Shown here one piece after another: positions 10,685 to 21,301 of a DNA stretch of 64,000 nt. Origin of the DNA: Cylindrotheca closterium (lineage: Eukaryota > Bacillariophyta > Bacillariophyceae > Bacillariales > Bacillariaceae). The position numbers and the translations under genes are program-made. Position 1 is the first letter of the stretch. Each line of letters begins with the position of its first letter. Location: NCBI GenBank assembly GCA_933822405.4, contig CAKOGP040002125.1, forward strand, positions 21,128 through 85,127, written 5' to 3'. The notes under the pieces are model-generated. The model was not told where the DNA came from. It searched no databases and saw only the letters and a program-made list of their open reading frames with translations.

Positions 10685-11299
10685 GCTGTCAAAGGTTGTT
10701 TGAGAAATACAAACACACGTCGGCTGAAGCTGTTGTTGCCTCGTACAGGAAGGTGTGGGCGACGATGGATGGCTTACCGCCGATACTATTTTGTTGTCTG
10801 ATTGTTTGAACGGATGGTTCTCGTATGAATCTGCGCAAAACACTGTCTGTCTGTGCCAAGGAATCGCGGCTGGCGGACGAACAGAAGAACGGCAGAATTC
10901 GTTAGAGATGATTCTTTAGACTTGAACCAAAAGTAAGACTCGTAGGATTGCTACTTGTACTGGAGAATCTGGCGATGGACAGGTAGCGAAATTTGTAGCA
11001 ATCGCGAATCAAAGTGACTTCAATCGTGGCTTTCGTTCGATGAGTTCGTTTTGACATCCGAATGCAAAAACCACATTGGTGACATGTAACCAAGTGATCA
11101 ATCACATATCCGAGTGAAAGGTTCGAGGTGTCGTGGTTACGAACTTCAGACTTGGCAAAGACAATTTGAACTTTTGCTCTTCAGCACAAATCCGAAACCT
11201 TTTGCTTTCCCAAACATTGGCAAATCAACAAGGACAACAAGGACAACAAGCACCGAATCTTGCTTCATAAATTGGAATCAGCGATTACTATCAGCTAAC
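10685..11299. promoter_or_regulatory. divergent promoter region, ubiquitin-eS31 / SGNH protein
   Basis: These 615 bases lie between two head-to-head genes and should carry both promoters. The frame of the plus-strand gene is open well upstream of its ATG at 11300 (from about 11114) but contains no earlier ATG, so this is read as 5' leader. No specific motif was recognised. Confidence 0.35.
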
Positions 11300-13255
11300 A
11301 TGCCAGCCCTTCGTCAAGACCGTCTAGCTGAAGCTAATTTGGTGACCAGCTTGCCTTCGAATCAATTGCAACATGAAGAGAATTCGAAAGGTGTTCTTAG
11401 AAAGTCCTCACAAACTGATCATGCTTCTTCGTCGATGGAAGATTCATCATCATCAGTTTCCACCTGCAACGAGAATCTACCGAAAAGTGAAAGAAGGGAC
11501 AAGAGAACAACGACATCAGCACCAAAACCAATAACTAGCAACTCTACTACTAGAACCCAATCAACAACTTCGAGGAAAAGGACTCGACCTATCAATCATG
11601 CCAACATTGCATCCAGATGGCTTTACAAAATTTGGTTCAAACTTACGCTGCCAGTCGTGGTTGTGTCCTTTGCGCTGACAAGATCTATACCAGTCTTGTT
11701 CTTTGCTGCAATTCTTCCAATTACTGTTGCCATGATGCAAGGCTTTGCCCGAATGATCAACTACCGACTATTTTATGCCAATGCCCCAGTGCCGAGGGCG
11801 CCTTCTCATGGAGTTGTCAAGTGCACCAGGCTGAAGCACGAATCATCATTCAACAATCCTTCTCCCATTGCAGCATCTGATGATGATGAGATGGAACGCC
11901 CACTTCGGCTTTTGCTCATCGGAGATTCCTTGGCGGTGGGTGTTGGACAGTCCTCGTCTTGTACACCAATCATGCCAGATGTCATTGCCAAGGAATTGAG
12001 TAAGGAACTAGGTGGAAGGACAGTCATGTGGACTTGCCACGGAACACCTGGAGCCTCCACTGGTTGGATCATTCGTGAATTGGAAAAGTCCATGAAGAAT
12101 GGAGTCTTTCAACTACCATTAAAGGACAAGAAGAAGAAAGACAAGTTTCAACACTATTCCACCATGGACGATGATGATGATGATGTCACGTTGGGTTGCT
12201 GTCCCACTGCTTCCGATGATTCTTCTTGCGATTCTACTGGTTCACTGTTGTACCATCTAGACGAAGACTTGCAAGCATGGCAACGCCGATTAAAGCAGCA
12301 GCGCATTGATTTCGATCCCGAATCACTAGCTACCTTTGACATTGCGGTAGTTTTGACTGGATCGAACGATTTGAAGAATGCTTGCTTTCCATTCTTGAAG
12401 AAGGAAGAAGATTCCGATGGCGTATCGACACAAGCTAGTGACTATGGTAAGGAACTCCAGCGTTTGCTAATGACCCTGAATGGGAGAATGCACCGCCAAA
12501 TTCAAACCATTCAAGAATCAGTCCGAGTTGCCAAAGAAAAAGTCCGAGAATCGGTGGATACAGTTGTAGTCCGTACTCTGGGACGTGACTCTTCTCTTCG
12601 AAATATAAGCTCTGGTTCTCAGTTGGACAAGATCGAGGAAGATGATATGCATTCCGTTTCATGCTCCACTTCGGAGGATGAACAGTCCTCTTTGGAAACT
12701 AACAACGAGACCACACGATTGCTCCAAATGGAAGAAGCATCCGAACCAACTACTCGTCGGCAATCCTTCTTTCCTATGGTGGTTCTCCCTGGAATGCCCG
12801 CTAGCTCACTGCCAGCCTTTGATGCCTTTCCACTACGGCATCTGGCACATCCAATGGTAGCAATCATGGATGGCCACAAGCGCAACATTTCCAATGCGCA
12901 CGATGGTGAAGTCCTTTTCGTTGATCCACCGTCAAAGGAGGCCCTTTCCGAGTACTCTGCGAAGAAAGGTTTCTACTGGCGACAACAAGTCGACGACAAT
13001 GTCCTGTTGAATGCATCTGATATCTCGCAGAGAAGGAAGGAAGCCATGGAAAATGACATGAAGGAATACTACGAAGAATATCAGACTACCTTTGAATGTC
13101 ATCCTCCCAAAGCGTACAATCACTTTTCTGCATTTTCTGCCGACGGCATTCATCCCAATAACAGTGGCTACAACTTTTGGGGAAGATACATTGGAAATGC
13201 AATTGTGGAGGAGTGGAGAAGAAAACAAGGAATAGAAACCATTCGAGTGGTTTGA
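11300..13255 (+). CDS. membrane-anchored SGNH/GDSL-type hydrolase domain protein
   Basis: One exon, 651 residues. A polar, Ser/Thr-rich N-terminus (1-105) is followed by two hydrophobic spans near 107-150, then the catalytic fold: block I GDSLAVGVG from G208 (nucleophile S210), a TGSND block at 353-357 (N356), and the final block DGIH at 615-618 (D615, H618). These are the residues of SGNH hydrolases, which act on esters of lipids or carbohydrates. The blocks are separated by about 140 and 260 residues because of acidic and serine-rich inserts (for example DDDDDD near 290), so the protein is about twice the usual domain length. Substrate unknown. ATG at 11300 is the first in frame. Confidence 0.75.
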   Translation: MPALRQDRLAEANLVTSLPSNQLQHEENSKGVLRKSSQTDHASSSMEDSSSSVSTCNENLPKSERRDKRTTTSAPKPITSNSTTRTQSTTSRKRTRPINHANIASRWLYKIWFKLTLPVVVVSFALTRSIPVLFFAAILPITVAMMQGFARMINYRLFYANAPVPRAPSHGVVKCTRLKHESSFNNPSPIAASDDDEMERPLRLLLIGDSLAVGVGQSSSCTPIMPDVIAKELSKELGGRTVMWTCHGTPGASTGWIIRELEKSMKNGVFQLPLKDKKKKDKFQHYSTMDDDDDDVTLGCCPTASDDSSCDSTGSLLYHLDEDLQAWQRRLKQQRIDFDPESLATFDIAVVLTGSNDLKNACFPFLKKEEDSDGVSTQASDYGKELQRLLMTLNGRMHRQIQTIQESVRVAKEKVRESVDTVVVRTLGRDSSLRNISSGSQLDKIEEDDMHSVSCSTSEDEQSSLETNNETTRLLQMEEASEPTTRRQSFFPMVVLPGMPASSLPAFDAFPLRHLAHPMVAIMDGHKRNISNAHDGEVLFVDPPSKEALSEYSAKKGFYWRQQVDDNVLLNASDISQRRKEAMENDMKEYYEEYQTTFECHPPKAYNHFSAFSADGIHPNNSGYNFWGRYIGNAIVEEWRRKQGIETIRVV

Positions 13256-13408
13256 TTATGATTCGTAGGAAGAACTTGAAGACTATAAATAGAAGAAATC
13301 GTTCAAGAAAACACAAGCATCTTTTATGTTAATAAGTTATGCAATAACGTTCTAATTTGTCTACTTTATACAACAAAATCTCCCAAAGACAGCCTAGGCT
13401 CAGGTCAT

Positions 13409-16400
13409 TTATGCAGCTTCTTCCATAGCCTTGGACCTTTCTTCGAGGACTCTCTTGTAGTCATGTGGGAAGACCTTCACGAATTGCTTGCTTCTTTCGT
13501 CCCAGTTCTCTAGCATCTCTTGCCCAACACCGCTTCTCGTAGCAGCAACGTGCTCTTGAATGTATTCAAAGACTTCTTGCTTCTCGGCCTCGGTGTCGAT
13601 GGTTTCCAAGCCAACAAGCCCCATGTTGCATCTTGTGGGGAACTTGTTGTCGGGATCGTAAATGTAAGCAATACCTCCACTCATTCCGGCGGCAAAGTTG
13701 CGGCCAGTTTCACCCAAGCATACCATGACTCCACCAGTCATGTATTCGCAACCATGATCTCCAACTCCTTCGACAACGGCAAGAGCTCCAGAGTTTCGAA
13801 CGCAGAAACGCTCACCAGCCTTTCCACTGAAGAATGCCTTTCCAGAGGTGGCGCCATACAAGCAGACGTTTCCAACAACAACATGGTCTTCTGGCTTGAA
13901 TCCGTCCTTGATAACTTCTGGTGATGGGGCAACAGAGATCTTTCCTCCAGAGAGACCCTTTCCGGTGTAATCGTTAGCATCTCCTTCAACATTCATGGTG
14001 ATACCCTTAGCAAGGGTGAAACCAAATGATTGACCGGCATGACCCTTGAGGTTCACAGTAATGGTGTCATCTGGAAGACCTTCTCCACCGTGACGCTTGG
14101 AGACCTCATACGAAAGCATGGTTCCGAGGGTACGGTCAAGGTTGTTTACCACATCTTCAATGACAACAGGAGTCTTGTTCTCGAGGGCATCCTTGGCTCT
14201 TACAATCAAGGAGTTGTCGATTTTCTTATCGAGTCCATGGTCTTGGCCGGTGGTGTTGAAGATACCAGCAGAAGGATTCAACTCTTGAGCAGGTGTCAAA
14301 AGTGGGCTCAAGTCCAACCCACGGCTCTTGTAGTGTTGGCCCTTTCGGTTCACTTCGAGATGTTGTGTTTGGCCAATCATCTCTTCCATTGTTCTGTATC
14401 CAAGCTTGGCCATAATCTCACGAACTTCCTCAGCAACGAAGAACAAATAGTTGACAACGTGCTCTGGTTGACCAGTAAACTTCTTTCGGAGTTCTTCGTC
14501 TTGAGTAGCAATACCAACGGGGCAGGTATTCAAATGGCACTTTCGCATCATGATGCATCCCATGGTAATCAATGGGGCAGTAGCGAAACCATATTCTTCA
14601 GCTCCAAGAAGACATGCAATGGCGACATCGCGTCCAGTCTTGAGTTGACCATCAGTTTGCAACTTGATACGGTCACGAAGTCCATTGAGAACAAGAGTTT
14701 GCTGAGTCTCGGCAAGACCAAGTTCCCATGGAAGTCCACATCCCTTGACTCCAGTCCAGGCAGCTGCTCCTGTACCACCATCGTGTCCACTGACAAGGAT
14801 GTGGTCAGAGAAAGCCTTGGCAACACCAGCAGCGACAACACCGACACCAACTTCAGAGACAAGCTTGGTAGAAACTTCTCCATGTGGTTGTGCGTTCTTC
14901 AAATCATGAATTAGTTGAGCAAGATCCTCAATCGAGTAAATGTCGTGATGGGGAGGTGGGGAAATCAAACCAACGCCAGGGGTAGTGTGACGGTTCTTGG
15001 CAATGTACTGGGAAACCTTGAATCCAGGAAGTTCTCCTCCTTCTCCGGGCTTTGCTCCTTGTGCCATCTTGATTTGAATTTGGTCACTGTTCGCAAGGTA
15101 TTCAGAAGTGACACCAAAACGACCAGAGGCCACTTGCTTGATACTGGATCGACGGTTGTCCTTGAATCTCAGGGGATCTTCACCACCTTCTCCAGTGTTG
15201 GAACGTCCTCCGATTTGATTCATGGCAACTGCCAAAGTTTCGTGAGCTTCTTGACTGATAGAACCAAGAGACATGGCTCCAGTGGCAAATCGCCTCACAA
15301 TCTCGCTCACAGGTTCAACTTCCTCGAGAGGAATGCCCTTGGAGGGATCAAACTGGAACTTGAGCTGTCCACGAAGAGTGACCTTTTGGTTTTGTTCGTT
15401 GGTGATTCTGGAGAATTCCCTGTAGGCATCTCGAGAATTGGTTCGGGCAGCGACCTGAAGGTTCACCATGCCACCAGGAGTATTCAAGTGAGCTTCGCCA
15501 CCATCTCTCCAGTGGAATTGACCATCACTACGAACCAAGATATCGTCTTCTTGAGAATGGCGGGGGAAAGCATCATCGTGGAATCGTTCCATATCACGGT
15601 ACAATGCTTCAAAGTCGGTACCTTGAATTCTGGTGGTAGTACCAGTGAAGCATCGATCGACAACTTCTTCGGCCAAACCAACAGCTTCAAAGACTTGAGC
15701 ACCCTTGTAACTTTGAAGTGTGGAGATACCCATCTTGCTCATAACCTTGAGAAGACCCTTGGCAGCAGCCTTGCGGTAGTTGGTCATGAGCTCGTCATCG
15801 GTGAACTCGCGCTTAGCCGTGGCTTCAACCATACCATCAGCATTCATCTTGCACATGGCTTCGTAGGCCATGTACGGGCAAACTCCATCGCAACCATATC
15901 CAAAAATAGTGGCAAAATCATGGACTTCCTTACAGTCACCAACTTCGGCAAAGATGGCAGCTTTGGGGCGTTGCTTGGTACCAATCAAGTGATGGTGGAC
16001 AGCACCAACAGCTACCAAAGAAGGCAATGCCATGCGGTCAGGTCCAGCAAACTTATCAGAAAGAATGATACCTTGAACTCCCTTCTTTCCATGGGCGGGA
16101 CCTTGAATGGCTTCAGCAGCCTGGTCACAAATGCGTTCGAGAGCCTATAATCAATAATGATTATTATTATTGGAAACAAGCAAGTGCACACGTTAGTCGC
16201 CGGCTGCAAAAGGATATTTTCCACACTCTCTCACACACACTAAAGCAAACTTACCGCCAACATGCCATCGACACCAGCATCCACAGGGAAAGTAGTATCA
16301 ATCACGGTAGTCTTGAATCCTGGTCCACCAGTAGTAGCCTTGAATTCGTCGTTCTTGAGAGTAGCCATTTCCTCCAAGGACAAGACCGGTGACTTGACGA

Positions 16401-18443
16401 CCAATCGTTGACAGTGTGTCTCGTTAGGGTCATCCAAGAGGTTTCCTTCAGGTCCAACAGGACAGACCAAACTCATGACAATTTCCTCACGAATGGGATC
16501 AATTGGAGGGTTGGTCACTTGAGCAAAGAGTTGCTTGAAGTAATCATTCACTTGACGAGGATGTTCCGACAAGACGGCCAAGGCAGCATCATTTCCCATA
16601 CTTCCAAGTGGTTCCTTACCACCGACAGCCATGGGCAACAAGAGCATCTCCAATTTCTCGCTCGAGTATCCAAACAAGTTGAGCTTGCGGTTGGTCACAG
16701 CAAAGTCCATGGGCTCGCGAGCAGTTCCAGAGGCGGCAGTCCATTTTTCCAAATCAATCATGTGATTCTCAATCCAGTCTCCATAGGGCTTGAGGGCAGC
16801 AATCTGTTCCTTGATTTCATCATCTGGAACAATGCGTTGAGTTTCAAAGTCAACCAAGAACATCTTTCCTGGTTCCAAACGATGCTTGATAGTGACTTCC
16901 GAATCAGGAAGTTCAGGGCAGACTCCAATCTCAGAGGAAAGAACCACGTGATCATCCTTGGTAACATAGTATCTGGATGGTCGTAGACCGTTACGATCCA
17001 AAGTGGCACCAATGTACCGAGAATCAGTAAAGGCAACCATGGCAGGTCCATCCCAAGGTTCCATGACACAAGAGTTGAACTCGTAAAACGCCTTTTTGGC
17101 TTCGGACAAGTTGTCGTTATCTTGCCATGCCTCTGGAATCATCATCATGACGGCTTCTGGAAGAGATCGAGAAGATGCCTTGGTCATGAGTTCCAAGACG
17201 GAATCAAAGTTTCCAGAGTCACTCATGTTGTCCGAAGTAGCTGGCAATAGATGGGTGGTATCGTCCCCAAATTCGGGCGATTCCATGATTCCACCTCGAG
17301 AATACATCCAATTCTTGTTTCCTCTAAGAGTATTGATTTCTCCATTGTGACACATCATGCGAATGGGTTGGGCACGTTCCCACGAAGGAAAGGTGTTGGT
17401 AGAGAAACGAGAATGGACCAGAGCAAGATGACTGAGAAAGTCTGGGTCTTGCAAATCCAGGTAATACTGGCTGACTTGTTCCGGTGTCAATTGTCCCTTG
17501 TAGGTAATGTGGGTGGTGGTCAAGGAGTTGACATAGAATCCAGATTCGGGACCCAACATTTCTTGGACTTCCGTTTCGGCCATTTTGCGGACCAACAACA
17601 AGTCTTGTTCAAAGGCACGTTGATCTTGGGCCTTATCCATGGTCACAAAGAGTTGTTCGGTGATGGGTTCGGAGTTCAAAGGTTCCTTTCCGAGCATGGA
17701 ATTGTCCACGGGCACAGGACGCCATCCTAGGACATTGACGCCACGTTCCTTGGCGAGACGTGTGACAATGGCTTTGCAATCGCCCATAATGGATCGAGTG
17801 TCACTGGCGGGTGGGAAAAATATATTGGCGACGGCATACTTTCCCATTTCGGGAAGGTCCACACCAAAGTTCTCTTTGGCCTTCAAGCGCATAAAGCTGT
17901 CGGGCATCCCAAAGAGCATACCTGAGGATTGGAAGCAGCAGAAGAAGATACAGGGGTGAGAATGAGTCGTATGACCAACGGAACGGAACGAAATCCCAAT
18001 TGCCATTCTATTGCGGAACCGTAACGTGGGATGCAACCGTAGAAAGTAACAAAGAACTTACCAGCACCATCTCCCGAAGCTGGATCACAACCACATCCTC
18101 CGCGATGGCTCATACGGACAAGCATCTCGTCAGCAACATCGACGACATGTCTAGAAGGCTTTGACTTAAGATTCGCAATCAAACCGACACCGCAGTTATC
18201 CTTTTCATCCTTGGCGTCGTACAAGATTCTTTGTTTGGACAAATCAATCTTGGAATCTCTAGACTTCAAAATTTGTTCGGTCGAGTAAGGCAAGACACTT
18301 GGAAGTCTCTTTAGACTGTTACCAAGTGGCCGAGATGCCGCCCTTCGGAATGACTTGTGAGCCACGGAAGTTTGGGATCTTCTTGCCAAAAATCGGCGGT
18401 TGACCCGAAGGCCTTGTCGAGTCAATGCTCGTGATGAAAGCAT
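13409..18443 (-). CDS. gltB: glutamate synthase large subunit (GOGAT), probably mitochondrial
   Basis: Three exons, 18062-18443, 16255-17921 and 13409-16144 (introns 140 and 110 bases), encode 1594 residues. Residues 1-60 are rich in Arg and Ser with almost no acids, like a mitochondrial presequence. C84 in NCGVGLIA is the class II glutamine amidotransferase nucleophile. The FMN-binding synthase barrel follows, with the 3Fe-4S cysteines C1213, C1219 and C1224 ([12 protein letters not shown]), then the beta-helix GXGXG domain. It ends at [21 protein letters not shown], the place where eukaryotic NADH-GOGAT usually continues into its small subunit, so this is a separate large subunit needing a GltD partner encoded elsewhere. 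It makes glutamate from glutamine and 2-oxoglutarate. A ferredoxin-type enzyme is a less likely reading because of the leader and this ending. Confidence 0.92.
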
Positions 18444-18932
18444 GCTTTCTTCTTCTCTATCAGCAGTGGTGTTGAAAGAGGGTCGTTCTCAGGTTGGCTA
18501 GGAAGTGGCCAGTTTATATTATTTCCTGGGATGTATAATGAACAACCTTGAGGATTGGTTGGAAATGCAAAATTCGCTGAAGCAAAGAAAGCGAAGAAAG
18601 ATCTTCCCAATCTGCCGACTGACTGATCTTCTGTGGTGGCTTGGGGAAGTTTTGTAGACTTGTACCAGACACAGTCATCGGCGCGTCCGCCCGTCTCGGC
18701 GAAGCGAATTCTTTTCTCTGCAAGTTCTGTTTCGACGGGTGATGGCCAGACGGTCACAGGAAACAAAAAGATTTGGTTTGACTCACGTGACACAAATTGA
18801 AAATCGCGTTGTCAATGGTTCCCACCTTTTCGTTTCTCGACACAGAAATCACAACAACATTCCTTGATTGCAACATTGTACTCCATTCCCAAGACAACTT
18901 TCTGTATCCTTACCAGGAGATATACGGGAATC
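18444..18932. promoter_or_regulatory. divergent promoter region, GOGAT / TM9SF
   Basis: Head-to-head gap of 489 bases. It must hold the promoters of the glutamate synthase and the first TM9SF gene. TGACTGACTGA-like sequence occurs near 18618 and TGACTCACGTGAC near 18777-18790; the latter contains a CACGTG E-box-like core. That the box is used is inference. Confidence 0.4.
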
Positions 18933-21146
18933 ATGTTACGCTCTTTCCTTCTATCATTCGTCTTACTACTATGGACAAGATTGCATCATGCTCATGCGGC
19001 TTTGAAGAATAATAATCTGTCAGAATCTACCATGAACAAAATTCAGTCGGGCAAACCACTCACTCGAAAAGAACAAAAGGAAGTCGAACAAGCGGAACTA
19101 GAAAAGTACCAGGAACTGCGCCGACAGGGATACGACGAAGTCAGCAATACAAAAGAATCCACAGCCCTCCGCAATTATAGATTGCGAAAACGCAAACGAA
19201 TTGGACTCTTTTTTCACAAGAAACGTCAAGCCAGCTTGTCGCAAGTCATCTTTCCTGGCAGCACACCCACCAACTACAATTCTTCTTTATTTGCCGTGAG
19301 CAATTTGATATTGTCGAGAAGGAGCTTAGAAGCCTATGATATATCCATGCATCCTGCCTTTCAAGGCCTCCGACATGCGCCCTTCAAAGACACCAATTTG
19401 GGTGCCAAATTGGAAGGTTACTCGGAAGCCTACAAGAGACTGGACATGATTGAGTTCAATGTCAAGCAAGATGTGCCGTGTACTGTTGTGGCTACCACAG
19501 AATTGCCCGTTCAGAAAATAAAGTTTTTGCGGCAGCTTGTACAAAAAAGATATCGCATGCATTTGTCGCTAGATAAGTTGCCAATGTTGATGCGAAGCCG
19601 GGAATTGAATTATGCCGTCAAGGGAATGCCGGTTGGTTTTGAAGCGCCGCAACAATATGCTATAAATCGCTATCCAGAAAATCTATTCTTGTACAATCAT
19701 TGGAGGTTTACCGTGACCTATCACGAGGATCCCTCCTTGTTTGAAGGCGTCCGCATTACGGGGTTTGACGTTCATCCCGTTTCGATTGCCCACAATCTAC
19801 CAGAATCATGTTCTGGAAATCAAGTCGAGAATAATCCCGACACCTACTTGAGTTTGCCCGATTCGGGCACACCCAAAACTGTGACCTTTTCCTACCAAAT
19901 TGATTGGGTACAAAGCGAATTGATATGGGACGATCGATGGGATGTCTACTTTTTGGGATTGCCGGATGTGGCCATTCATTACTATAGCATGCTCAACTCG
20001 GTGATTTGCATGGTCGTACTAGCGGCTGTCATTGCGACGGCATTGATTCGGGTCTTTCGCAAGGATTTGGCAGGAGGGACCAAGAAAGACAATGGGTGGA
20101 AGCACCTCAGGGGAGACGTCTTTCGGAAACCAGAATCACCCATGCTGCTTTCCATCATGGTGGGAAATGGGGCGCATATTCTTGTGGCTTCTTTGATAAC
20201 CATGATTTTGAATATCTGTCATGTCATCAATACCATGGTGACAGGAGATGCTTTGACGGGATTTGTGTTTGTCTACGCCTTAACAAGCAGTCTTGGTGGG
20301 TACGTTAGTGCTCGCTTGTACAAACTCTGCGGTGGACAAAATTTAAAAAGAAATGCCCTTTTGACATCGACGGTACTCTCGGGAAGCATGGTGCTAGTCT
20401 TTTGTCTCTTTAACATGGCATCGGATGCAATTGGATCCAGTTGTTCCGATAGTCTCAGCGTGGCGGAATTGATTCTATTGTGGGGTTGCATTTCAGTCAA
20501 TCTCTGCTATTTGGGTGCACAATTGGGCGAGAGGGCTCCCTGCATTGAAATGCCTGCCAATGCGGAAACCAACGATACTGTCCGGCCCATTCCAAATTCC
20601 CGATGGATGAAATACAAGAAACTCAGTGTCTTGATTTGTGGAATGATTTGCTTTGGCGTGCTCTATGTGGAATTGCATTTCCTAATGACGGCCATTTGGT
20701 TGAATGTGACGTATCTCGGATTGGGATACATGTTGACCGTAACTTTGATGGTAACAGTCATATGTGCCGAATGCACCCTTTGCGTGTGCTACTATCAGCT
20801 CAATTCGGAAGATCATGAATGGTGGTGGACAGCCTTTTGGAATGGTGCTTCGGTAGGTGGTTACATTGGATTATTTGCCTTGAATTACCGATTCCAATCG
20901 CTGGAATTGGTTGGGTTCTACTCCAACTTGGCCTATTTTACCTGCATGTTCCTTGCAACAGTTTGCATTGGGATGGTTTGTGGGTCCATTGGATTCCTGT
21001 CGTGCCTGTGGTTCACGAGAACCATGTACAGCGCCATTAATTCGGATGATACTGTTGATGAGGACGACGAAGAGATCTCGCTTTTAAAGGACCCTTCTTC
21101 CGAGTATTCAGATGATTCTACTACCGATGCCGATGACTCGCAGTGA
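18933..21146 (+). CDS. transmembrane 9 superfamily (nonaspanin/EMP70) protein, paralogue 1
   Basis: One exon, 737 residues. A signal peptide covers about residues 1-26 (LRSFLLSFVLLLW core). A luminal domain of about 330 residues follows, then nine membrane spans. Family marks are the RVFRKDLAGGTKKDNGW segment with the following DVFRKPESP, and the C-terminal CYYQLNSEDHEWWW and GSIGFLSCLWFTRTMY segments. TM9SF proteins are Golgi/endosomal and help sort membrane proteins. The usual short KxD/E COPI signal at the very C-terminus is absent; instead there is an acidic Ser/Asp-rich tail (about 35 residues, DEDDEE then SEYSDDS). The ATG at 18933 starts the signal peptide. A second member lies at 41370-43565 on the same strand. 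Confidence 0.88.
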   Translation: MLRSFLLSFVLLLWTRLHHAHAALKNNNLSESTMNKIQSGKPLTRKEQKEVEQAELEKYQELRRQGYDEVSNTKESTALRNYRLRKRKRIGLFFHKKRQASLSQVIFPGSTPTNYNSSLFAVSNLILSRRSLEAYDISMHPAFQGLRHAPFKDTNLGAKLEGYSEAYKRLDMIEFNVKQDVPCTVVATTELPVQKIKFLRQLVQKRYRMHLSLDKLPMLMRSRELNYAVKGMPVGFEAPQQYAINRYPENLFLYNHWRFTVTYHEDPSLFEGVRITGFDVHPVSIAHNLPESCSGNQVENNPDTYLSLPDSGTPKTVTFSYQIDWVQSELIWDDRWDVYFLGLPDVAIHYYSMLNSVICMVVLAAVIATALIRVFRKDLAGGTKKDNGWKHLRGDVFRKPESPMLLSIMVGNGAHILVASLITMILNICHVINTMVTGDALTGFVFVYALTSSLGGYVSARLYKLCGGQNLKRNALLTSTVLSGSMVLVFCLFNMASDAIGSSCSDSLSVAELILLWGCISVNLCYLGAQLGERAPCIEMPANAETNDTVRPIPNSRWMKYKKLSVLICGMICFGVLYVELHFLMTAIWLNVTYLGLGYMLTVTLMVTVICAECTLCVCYYQLNSEDHEWWWTAFWNGASVGGYIGLFALNYRFQSLELVGFYSNLAYFTCMFLATVCIGMVCGSIGFLSCLWFTRTMYSAINSDDTVDEDDEEISLLKDPSSEYSDDSTTDADDSQ

Positions 21147-21301
21147 GAATGCTACATCATCCTCTTGCGCACAGAGGGTGCATTGTGATTTTCAGCCTCA
21201 ATGCATCTACCTGGTTATTCAATTCTAAAGCGCAAGTCTACAATATATCGTAGCATAATTAATATAAAGTGTGACAATAGCTGTCAAATTAAAAGTTTAG
21301 A

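Noticed and set aside
14915..16150. Long plus-strand frame (411 codons) opposite glutamate synthase
   Set aside because: Antisense shadow of a highly biased housekeeping gene; composition is Ser/Thr/Leu/Val-rich and matches no family.
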